A stretch of 64,000 nucleotides of DNA from Terriglobia bacterium. Lineage in GTDB: Bacteria; Acidobacteriota; Terriglobia; Terriglobales; Acidobacteriaceae. This document shows, piece after piece, positions 57,911-64,000 of the stretch (position 1 is the stretch's first letter; every line of letters begins with the position of its first letter). A program made the translations under genes and the position numbers. The notes beneath the pieces are model-generated. The model was not told where the DNA came from. It saw only the letters and a list, made by a program, of their open reading frames with translations, and made no database searches. Where the stretch lies: the NCBI GenBank assembly GCA_020073185.1, contig JAIQFT010000005.1, forward strand, positions 1 to 64,000, in the 5' to 3' direction.

Positions 57911-60223
57911 ATGAAACTGACGATTGATAATTTCGACGGCGCCGGCGCACGCGACTACACCGCGGCGCTCGACGTCGATTGCCCGCCGCGCGTGCGTCGG
58001 CGCCTGAATCGGCCGGCCGAGCTGCGGGCGTCGCTCGTCGCTGGCGATGCGCAGTTTGTCGTGCCGACCCGCGGCGCTGGTGTGGTTCTGGCGCGCAACG
58101 ACGGCGAAAAGATCTTCACCGGCTACCTCACGAGCACACCGGAGTACGAATACCTCGGCTGGGGCGCGCGCGGCCCCGTTTATCGCTACGCACTGCGTGC
58201 CGCTGGCGACGAGTTCCTGCTCGACAACAAAACGCTCCCGCAGCGCGCCCCGTTCACCCATCGCGCCGCCGGGAACGCGCTGAAACAGCTCGCGGAAGAC
58301 CTCCAACCCGGAGCGTTCGACGGTACCGGCGTCGAGGACCTCGCCGTCATTCCCAGCTATTTTGTGGATTCGCGCAAACCGTGGTCCGAGCACGCGGCCG
58401 GACTCGCCTTGCTCAGCCGCGCCTCCTATCGCGCCCACGACGGGCAGTTGTTTTTTCGTCCCATCGGCGCGACCGAGCACGCGCTCGATGAAGCCGCGCC
58501 CCTCTTTTGTCCCGACGCGCTGCGGCTCAGCTCGTCACAGCATCCTGTGAACGACGTCACCGTGGTCGGGTACGTCGAACCGCGCGCCTACGTGAAAGAC
58601 TACTTCCTCGGCGACGGCTACACGCTGCACTTCTACTTGTCCGAAGTGCCGTACGGGCGCAGCTCATCGCTTGTGCTCGATGAGGAATACGCGGGCAGCG
58701 TGCTGCGCCCGACAGCGTGGCTCCTCAATGATCCTGCGCATGCGGTCGCCGTTACCGGCGGCGAGCTGCGCATCGAGGGCAACGCGACCGTCCGCTTCGC
58801 CGAAGCGATCGAACTCGGAGGCGCGCTCCTCTTGCGGCACGGCGACATCAGCTTTACCGCCCCGTCTGATGGCGCGGTGGGCGGACTGTACACCGGCGCG
58901 GTGTCGCTCGCCGACTGCTTCGCCGGATTCCGCGTTACTCCCTCGGGCGCGCAGTCAGTGATCGCCCCCATCGTCAACGGCTCGCCCGCCGGTACCACCA
59001 TGACCACCATTGCCGGGCATCGCTACGTGCTGACCACTCGCATCTACGCGTCGGAAATCTTTCGGCGCACCCAAACCTTTCATTCGTCGTTGCACCCGGT
59101 GGGCAGCGGGCGCGGCGGCGCGGCGATCGCGGCGGCGGTGCGCGTCATCCTGGAAGCGCATGATCTTGATCCCAACAATCCGTCGACCATTGTCTCCGCT
59201 TCCACCGTGCTCTTCGACGCCTACCTGCCCGCCGCGCCCGACTTCTGCACCTATGCGCTGCTCGACGGCGCCAGCCTGCATGCCTCGCTGGCCTTCACGA
59301 GCATCCTGCGCGCGGTGGACGCCGAAGTGCGCAGTTGCCCCCTGGGCGGCAGTTACCGCGGCCGTTTGGTCGGCGCGCTTTCTGACGGCGCCGAGAGCCA
59401 CATTTCCAGCGCCCCCGAGCTCTCGTTCTATCCGACATATGTGCCGGCGGCCAGCGAAAAAATCGTGGTCAGCTACCGCTCCGCCGGTCGCGCCATCGCA
59501 CGACTGTGCGATACGGCGAGCATCGCCGCCAACGCGACCGACAATGACGATGGTATGCGTGGCGCCGTGGTGTCGCTCACCGCCCCGCCCGCCCGCACTA
59601 CCGACGATTGTGAGCAGGCCGCGCTCGCCTTTCTCGACGATAGCACGCAACCGGCGTGGTCGGGCGAATACGCCGTGTGGAGCAACTTCCTTCCCGGCGC
59701 GGCAGCGGACGTCCTGCCCGGCGATGCGCTCGCCGTCAACGTGCCCTCGCGCGGCGCCGCTTTCCGCGCCATTGTCCGCGAAGTAGAGATCGAAGCCGCC
59801 GACCTCGCCGGCGATGCCGCACAATACACCATCAAGTTCTCCACCGATTTTGCCGAGCCGTTCGCTTTCCAACTTGGGCCGGCCGCCAACGCCGCCGTGC
59901 CCGCACAAGCTGCAACCGCCCCCGCCACCGGCGCCCCGCTAACGCCACTGACCGAGGCCGAGGTGATTGACGTCACCTCGACCTCGGTCATGATCGACAC
60001 GCACGGCGATCCGCCAGCCGGCGGCGGCCTCGAAGTTCGGCGCAGCGACACCGCCTGGGGGGCGGACAATGATCGCAACCTAATCGGCCGTTACACCGAA
60101 CCGGTGTTGTTCCTGTCCCGCCTCTCGCGCGTGCAGGACTTTTATATTCGCCAGTACGACGCCTCGGTGCCGCCGCGCTACTCGCAATACTCCGTGCTGT
60201 TGCACGTTGATTATCCCTGGTAG
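57911..60223 (+). CDS. Phage tail hub / baseplate-like protein (tentative)
   Basis: 770 residues. The N-terminal third (VDCPPRVRRRLNRPAELRAS, GEKIFTGYLTSTPEYEY, YRYALRAAGDEFLLDNKTLP) resembles the split-barrel domains of tail hub proteins (gp27 type). The middle is beta-rich with carbohydrate-binding-like modules (LRIEGNATVRFAEAIELGGA). The end has a fibronectin-III-like segment (VIDVTSTSVMIDTHGDPPAG, YIRQYDASVPPRYS). Likely the distal tail organiser and receptor binder. Directly after the tail-tube gene, with no tape measure between. Confidence 0.5.
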   Translation: MKLTIDNFDGAGARDYTAALDVDCPPRVRRRLNRPAELRASLVAGDAQFVVPTRGAGVVLARNDGEKIFTGYLTSTPEYEYLGWGARGPVYRYALRAAGDEFLLDNKTLPQRAPFTHRAAGNALKQLAEDLQPGAFDGTGVEDLAVIPSYFVDSRKPWSEHAAGLALLSRASYRAHDGQLFFRPIGATEHALDEAAPLFCPDALRLSSSQHPVNDVTVVGYVEPRAYVKDYFLGDGYTLHFYLSEVPYGRSSSLVLDEEYAGSVLRPTAWLLNDPAHAVAVTGGELRIEGNATVRFAEAIELGGALLLRHGDISFTAPSDGAVGGLYTGAVSLADCFAGFRVTPSGAQSVIAPIVNGSPAGTTMTTIAGHRYVLTTRIYASEIFRRTQTFHSSLHPVGSGRGGAAIAAAVRVILEAHDLDPNNPSTIVSASTVLFDAYLPAAPDFCTYALLDGASLHASLAFTSILRAVDAEVRSCPLGGSYRGRLVGALSDGAESHISSAPELSFYPTYVPAASEKIVVSYRSAGRAIARLCDTASIAANATDNDDGMRGAVVSLTAPPARTTDDCEQAALAFLDDSTQPAWSGEYAVWSNFLPGAAADVLPGDALAVNVPSRGAAFRAIVREVEIEAADLAGDAAQYTIKFSTDFAEPFAFQLGPAANAAVPAQAATAPATGAPLTPLTEAEVIDVTSTSVMIDTHGDPPAGGGLEVRRSDTAWGADNDRNLIGRYTEPVLFLSRLSRVQDFYIRQYDASVPPRYSQYSVLLHVDYPW

Positions 60224-60257
60224 CGCTGGGGCCGGTTCTCTCCAAGGAACGCACATC

Positions 60258-60494
60258 ATGCATGAAATCGCCGTCGCTGACTTCGAGCGCCAGGTGCTGG
60301 AAGACCTTGCCGAGATCAAGACCAACATGCGCTGGCTCCTCGGGAATGGAAAACCTGGCTTCATCCAGGAACTGACGGAGCGCGTCGATCGCCATGAGCG
60401 GGTTGTGCAGCGCTTCGCCGGCGTTGGCTGCGTCTTCGCCGCACTGATGACCGTCGCCCACGTCGTGCTCCAATTCCTCCGCGTGAGCCGCTGA
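60258..60494 (+). CDS. Small coiled-coil / single-membrane-span protein (holin-accessory-like)
   Basis: 78 residues from ATG 60258 with AAGGA upstream. An N-terminal amphipathic helix (FERQVLEDLAEIKTNMRWLL), a second charged helix (IQELTERVDRHERVVQRFAG) and a single membrane span (VGCVFAALMTVAHVVLQFL). This layout, after the tail genes, is that of XhlA-like holin accessory proteins. Tentative. Confidence 0.5.
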   Translation: MHEIAVADFERQVLEDLAEIKTNMRWLLGNGKPGFIQELTERVDRHERVVQRFAGVGCVFAALMTVAHVVLQFLRVSR

Positions 60495-60499
60495 CCAGC

Positions 60500-60627
60500 G
60501 TGACCAAGCCTGAATTTCTTGCGGCCGCTACGCGCGCGCGCCCTCGGCGCTCACTGGGCCACCGATCCGCAGCACGCGGAGAGGCCCCTGCGCGTCTCTC
60601 GCGAGAACCGCCTCGACACGCTGGATT
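60500..60627 (+). pseudogene. Possible endolysin remnant
   Basis: A GTG at 60500, six bases after the holin-like stop, opens VTKPEFLAAATRA, which looks like the first helix of glucosaminidase-type phage lysins. The frame then turns into low-meaning sequence, while the next frame reads GAHWATDPQHAERPLRVSRE. The gap 60495-60669 contains no intact lysin gene. Weak evidence. Confidence 0.3.
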
Positions 60628-60655
60628 CCGATCACCAGATCACCCGATCTTTAAT
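60628..60655. repeat. Short-period repeat, GATCACCC type (second copy)
   Basis: CCGATCACCAGATCACCCGA followed by TCTTTAATAATAAGG; same word family as 53466-53545. Confidence 0.65.
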
Positions 60656-60669
60656 AATAAGGAGCAGCT

Positions 60670-60930
60670 ATGAATTTCCTGGCAAAACTACTTCGTGGCA
60701 TCGCCTTCGTCCCCGCCGTCGTGCAGGGCGTCGAATCCGTCTTCGGAAGCAAGAGCGGAACGGACAAGAAGGAGGCGGCGTTGAACTTCGTGGCCTCGGC
60801 GCTCTCCATCACCCAGGCCGTGACCGAGAAAGAGATCGTGGACCCGGAAACGTTCCGCAACGGCCTCGGCCAGATCATCGACGGCACCGTGCAGTGCCTG
60901 AACGCCTCCGCCTGGGCGAAGGCGAAATAG
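60670..60930 (+). CDS. Small helical protein at the end of the phage-like module
   Basis: 86 residues with AAGGAG seven bases before the ATG. N-terminal amphipathic or hydrophobic helix (FLAKLLRGIAFVPAVVQGVE), then EAALNFVASALSITQAVTEK and a C-terminal helix. Similar small proteins are found near phage lysis genes; I cannot assign a role. Last gene of the plus-strand module. Confidence 0.5.
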   Translation: MNFLAKLLRGIAFVPAVVQGVESVFGSKSGTDKKEAALNFVASALSITQAVTEKEIVDPETFRNGLGQIIDGTVQCLNASAWAKAK

Positions 60931-60934
60931 GCCG

Positions 60935-61021
60935 TCGTCTTTCGGCATCGGCGATCGGCCGAAGCGACCACCAGAAAAAGGCCGCCGGCCCGAAAGCCGA
61001 CGGCCGATAGCCGATGGCCGC
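60935..61021. repeat. Short-period repeat, CGGCCGAT type
   Basis: TTTCGGCATCGGCGATCGGC, then GCCGACGGCCGATAGCCGAT: degenerate inverted eight-base words between the phage-like module and the convergent E2 gene. No attachment-site-like direct repeat or tRNA is visible here. Confidence 0.65.
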
Positions 61022-61022
61022 G

Positions 61023-62453
61023 TCATCCCAGCGGCTCGTTCCAGTTCTCCAGGTATTTCGCCGCGTCGCGCAGGTACTGGTCGCCCACGGCGCCGTCAAT
61101 CACGCGATGGTCGTAGCCGAGGATCAGGTGGCAAATGGATCGTATGGCGATAGAATCTCCGCCGCTCTCGGCCGTGATCACCACCGGCTCTTTCTTAATC
61201 GACCCCACACCCAGGATCGCCACCTGCGGCTGCATGATGATCGGCAGGCCGAACATCTGGCCGTAGCTGCCCGGGTTTGTGATGGTAAAGGTGCCGCCCG
61301 CGACTTCGTCGGGAAGCAGCTTCTTGCTGCGCGCACGCTCCGCCAGATCGAGGATGGCGCGCTGGACGCCGAGGAAATTCAGCTCCTCGGCGTGCTTGAT
61401 CACCGGCACGATCAGTCCCCAGTCCAGCGCCACCGCGATGCCAAGATTGATATTGCGATGGTAACGGATGTTGTCGCCTTCGACCGACGCGTTGACGATC
61501 GGCCAGTTGCGCATCGCTTCGATGGCCGCGCGACAAAAGAACGTCATCATGGTCAGCCGCGAGCCGGTGCGCTGCTCAAAGCTTGCTTTCTCGCGCTGCC
61601 GCATGGCCATCACGCGCGACAGGTCCACTTCAAAGACGCTGTGCACGTGCGCGCTGGTGCGCTTCGACTCCACCATGCGCTCGGCGATCTTCTTGCGCAT
61701 CGGAGACATCGCCACCAGCTCGCCCGGAATCGCAATCGGCTGCTGGCTGGGCATGGCCGGCGCCGCCGTCCCGGGCTGATACGCCGCGCGCTGCGCCGCG
61801 GGCGCCGGCGCTCCTGCGCTCGCCGCCGCTGCCGGTTGTTGCCCCGGCGCCGGACGGTGCTCAATGAACTGCAGGATGTCTTCCTTCGTGATGCGTCCGC
61901 CCAAGCCGGTGCCCGCAACCCGGTTGAGTTCGACGTTGTTCTCGCGGGCAATGCGGCGCACCAGCGGCGAAGACCGGATGCGCTCCCCCTGCTGTGGCTC
62001 GGTGACATTCGGGAACTCAAGCACCGTCTCGCGCTTCTCTGTCGCTGCTTCCCGAACTTTTGCCTTGGCCACCGGCGCGGGCTGCATTGCGGGGCCCTCG
62101 GTGGAAACTGTGCCTGCCCCAGTTTTCGGTGTGACCTTGGCTGGCGCCGGCGCGCGCAACGACGCTTCTTCCTTGGCAGGCGCGAGCGCGGCGGCCGGTG
62201 CTCCCGCGGCTTCGCCCTCGGCGGCGATCGTCCCCACCACCGTGTTCACTTGCACGGTCGTGCCTTCGGGAACCTTGATCTCCTTCAACACGCCCGCCGT
62301 CGGCGACGGAATCTCGGCATCAACCTTATCGGTGGAGATTTCGAATAGCGGCTCATCGCGATTGATTTTGTCGCCCGGCTTTTTCAGCCACTTGGTGATG
62401 GTGCCTTCGAAGATCGATTCCCCCATCTGGGGCATGACCACGTCAGTCGGCAT
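61023..62453 (-). CDS. 2-oxo-acid dehydrogenase E2 (dihydrolipoamide acyltransferase)
   Basis: 476 residues from ATG 62453 (AGAAGGA upstream). Residues 1-80 are a lipoyl domain with the lipoylated lysine in STDKVDAEI (Lys43). An Ala/Pro linker follows, then the E1/E3-binding domain SSPLVRRIARENNVELNRVA, then the catalytic domain ending in DHRVIDGAVGDQYL (His and Asp of the HxxxDG motif). It transfers the acyl group to CoA. Together with the E1-beta gene upstream it belongs to a pyruvate or branched-chain/2-oxoglutarate-type complex; the E1-alpha gene is not in the window. TEXT-pattern alone does not separate SucB from branched-chain forms. Confidence 0.93.
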   Translation of the reverse strand: MPTDVVMPQMGESIFEGTITKWLKKPGDKINRDEPLFEISTDKVDAEIPSPTAGVLKEIKVPEGTTVQVNTVVGTIAAEGEAAGAPAAALAPAKEEASLRAPAPAKVTPKTGAGTVSTEGPAMQPAPVAKAKVREAATEKRETVLEFPNVTEPQQGERIRSSPLVRRIARENNVELNRVAGTGLGGRITKEDILQFIEHRPAPGQQPAAAASAGAPAPAAQRAAYQPGTAAPAMPSQQPIAIPGELVAMSPMRKKIAERMVESKRTSAHVHSVFEVDLSRVMAMRQREKASFEQRTGSRLTMMTFFCRAAIEAMRNWPIVNASVEGDNIRYHRNINLGIAVALDWGLIVPVIKHAEELNFLGVQRAILDLAERARSKKLLPDEVAGGTFTITNPGSYGQMFGLPIIMQPQVAILGVGSIKKEPVVITAESGGDSIAIRSICHLILGYDHRVIDGAVGDQYLRDAAKYLENWNEPLG

Positions 62454-62608
62454 CGTCGTCCTTCTTTCGCGAAACCAGAGCGGAACCAAGTACCGGTGAT
62501 GCGGACACCTCATCCGCAACCGAATATTATAAGCTGCCAGCATTTCAGCCGGCCGAGGTTCCCAGCAAGCCCTGCGCGGCACAATGCCGACCGCTGAGTG
62601 CAGAACGC

Positions 62609-63583
62609 TCAGTAAAGCATCAAACTTCGCGCCTGTGCGACGACATCCTCCGCCTTAGGCAAGAACCATTCCTCCAGCGGCGGCGAGAATGGCACTGGGG
62701 TATCTTTCGCGGTGATGCGCATGATCGGCGCGTCCAGCCAGTCAAACGCCTCTTCATTAATGATGGCCGAAACCTCGCCCGCGATGCCGCCGGTCCGCAC
62801 ATCTTCGTGCAGGATGATCACGCGGTTCGTCTTCTTCACTGTCGCCGCGATCGCCTCGCGATCCAGCGGCAGCAGCGTACGCAGGTCCACCACTTCCAGA
62901 TCGATCCCTTCCTTCGCCAGTGTTTCCGCGGCTTCCAGTGCCGCGTGCACCATGGCGGCGTAAGTGATCACGGAAACATGGCGTCCCTCGCGCGCTACCC
63001 GAGCCTGGCCGAGCGGAACCGTGTAATCGCCCTCGGGCAGCTCTTCCTTGATGCGCCGGTAGAGAAACTTGTGCTCGAAAAACACCACCGGATTGTTATC
63101 GCGGATCGCCGACTTGATCAGCCCCTTGGCGTCGTACGCCGTCGCCGGGCAGACCACCTTCAGCCCCGGCACGTGCACAAACCACGCCTCGGGATTCTGC
63201 GAATGAAACGGCCCGCCGTGCACGCCGCCTCCGCCGGGCCCGCGTAAGACGAGAGGCGCCGGCGCGCCCCAGCGGAAATGAGCCTTGGCGACCATGTTGA
63301 CGATCTGGTTGAAGGCGCATCCGATGAAATCCATGAACTGGAACTCGGCCACCGGACGCATGCCGGTGAGCGAGGCGCCGAACGCCGCGCCTACGATCGC
63401 CGACTCGGCTATCGGCGTGTCAATGATGCGCTCCGGCCCGAAGCGGTCCACAAAGCCCTCGGTGACCTTGAACGCGCCGCCGTAGATGCCGATATCCTCG
63501 CCAATGCAGAAGACGCTGGGATCGCGCTCCATCTCTTCCCAGATTCCCTGGCGAATGGCTTCGAGATAAGTGACTAGTGCCAT
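62609..63583 (-). CDS. 2-oxo-acid dehydrogenase E1, beta subunit
   Basis: 324 residues from ATG 63583, giving MALVTYLEAIRQGIWEEMER, the normal opening; a frame extends 23 codons further up without good support. Landmarks: IGEDIGIYGGAFKVTEGFVD, IDTPIAESAIVGAAFGASLT, GGVHGGPFHSQNPEAWF and VVDLRTLLPLDREAIAATVK. It binds thiamine diphosphate with the alpha subunit and performs the decarboxylation and reductive acylation. A 155-bp gap separates it from the E2 gene; the pair is likely co-transcribed. Confidence 0.93.
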   Translation of the reverse strand: MALVTYLEAIRQGIWEEMERDPSVFCIGEDIGIYGGAFKVTEGFVDRFGPERIIDTPIAESAIVGAAFGASLTGMRPVAEFQFMDFIGCAFNQIVNMVAKAHFRWGAPAPLVLRGPGGGGVHGGPFHSQNPEAWFVHVPGLKVVCPATAYDAKGLIKSAIRDNNPVVFFEHKFLYRRIKEELPEGDYTVPLGQARVAREGRHVSVITYAAMVHAALEAAETLAKEGIDLEVVDLRTLLPLDREAIAATVKKTNRVIILHEDVRTGGIAGEVSAIINEEAFDWLDAPIMRITAKDTPVPFSPPLEEWFLPKAEDVVAQARSLMLY

Positions 63584-63699
63584 TTTGGTACCGTAGGTTC
63601 CGGGTAAACTATTGATAGCACGGCCGCTGTTTTCGTTGACTTTTTGGTGCATGCCGCATCTAATTTAGGTAGCTCATCCACCACTGTGGAAGGAGTAAC

Positions 63700-63732
63700 G
63701 GGGCCGTCACTATGTGGCGGCCCCAGTATTTT
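63700..63732. terminator. Hairpin between the E1-beta start and the edge gene
   Basis: GGGGCCG (63700-63706) pairs with CGGCCCC (63718-63724), and TTTTTT follows on the plus strand. The stop codon of the minus-strand edge gene lies in its loop. Confidence 0.6.
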
Positions 63733-64000
63733 TTCGCTGGTACTCTTCCCACTCTTTCCGCAGCTTGGCGCGTCTATGCTTTCGCTCAACCGGATACGCC
63801 GTCCAAGGTAAGAAGTAGCCGCTACGTTTTGCTAGGACGACGACATAGCTGTAATCGTCAAAAGCGATAACAACCCTCGTTTCGCTACCGCGCTTTGATT
63901 CCCAGCGTTTCAGTTCCGTGCACGGGACTTTTTCGATCACTGCCTTTGGCCAGCGGATACGTTCGCACCTCATTTCGTCAGGAACGCGCGACCTTTCATC
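63710..64000 (-). CDS. BECR/PBECR-like small protein (may start outside the window)
   Basis: 87 residues from ATG 63973, but the frame is open to the window edge, so the start may lie further out. The pattern RIRWPKAVIEKVPCTELKRW, then VVIAFDDYSYVVVLAKRSGY and FLPWTAYPVERKHRRAKLRK, ending EEYQRK, resembles phage-associated RNases of the BECR fold (PBECR), with the late YPV and basic helix. Function as a nuclease toxin is inference. No antitoxin is seen within the window. Confidence 0.45.
   Translation of the reverse strand, partial: DERSRVPDEMRCERIRWPKAVIEKVPCTELKRWESKRGSETRVVIAFDDYSYVVVLAKRSGYFLPWTAYPVERKHRRAKLRKEWEEYQRKNTGAAT

Noticed and set aside
60931-61022. Right attachment site of a prophage
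   Set aside because: No tRNA end and no matching direct repeat near 36.8-41.0 kb could be found by eye; only a short-period array is present.

Overview
The window looks like chromosomal DNA of a GC-rich Acidobacteriota bacterium. This rests on a giant Oar-like TonB-dependent receptor with an N-terminal carboxypeptidase-regulatory-like domain, a VWFA-related protein of the type common in that phylum, a CarD regulator, many dispersed REP-like and short-period intergenic repeats, and overall codon and base use. It is an inference from gene content; no rRNA gene is present to confirm it and I saw no tRNA.

Left part, 1-36.8 kb, mostly host chromosome. An IS3-type transposase fragment at the left edge cuts off a small glycine-zipper gene. 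Two tandem paralogous membrane proteins (GT-C-like) follow, then a complete branched-chain amino-acid-type ABC importer (livF-livG-livM-livH-livK on the minus strand) and a lactate-utilisation-type pair (LutC plus a LutB/LutA fusion). On the plus strand is a sugar-type ABC importer (Tat-exported binding protein, two permeases, a CcmI-like lipoprotein) that lacks its own ATPase. Next come a single-chain type IIG/ISP-like restriction-modification enzyme, a field of REP-like hairpins, a BON-domain lipoprotein, thioredoxin-like and rhodanese-like exported proteins, a VWFA protein, a beta-propeller-like exported protein with a decayed duplicate, carD, greA, a CDP-alcohol phosphatidyltransferase, an isoaspartyl peptidase/asparaginase, the Oar-like receptor, a trans-sulfuration PLP enzyme and a LysM lytic transglycosylase.

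Middle part, 36.8-61.0 kb, an accessory region centred on a phage-like cluster. It opens with an acidic/lysine-rich histone-H1-like protein, a small conserved gene, a CI/LexA-like self-cleaving repressor with a divergent partner promoter, a zinc-ribbon protein overlapping a sigma-like HTH protein, a frameshifted small gene and a dual-specificity phosphatase. Three overlapping genes for signal-peptide-bearing proteins follow (a 1707-residue fibre-like beta-helix protein, a 239-residue protein and an M28-type peptidase). The virion module comes next: large terminase, then an inserted HipA-like kinase and DUF3037-like gene, portal, protease-like, scaffold-like, major capsid, connector, head-tail, tail-terminator, tail-tube and hub-like genes, and two holin-like small genes. 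I find no integrase, small terminase, tape measure or intact endolysin, so the cluster is either a defective prophage or a domesticated, gene-transfer-agent-like or particle-forming element.

Right part, 61.0-64.0 kb: E2 and E1-beta subunits of a 2-oxo-acid dehydrogenase complex and a small protein of BECR/PBECR type at the edge.

The most unusual theme is repeat DNA. Almost every gap of the phage-like module carries its own short-period (7-8 bp) degenerate repeat. In at least three genes (the restriction-modification enzyme, the large terminase twice, and the protease-like gene) such repeats sit inside the reading frame without breaking it.
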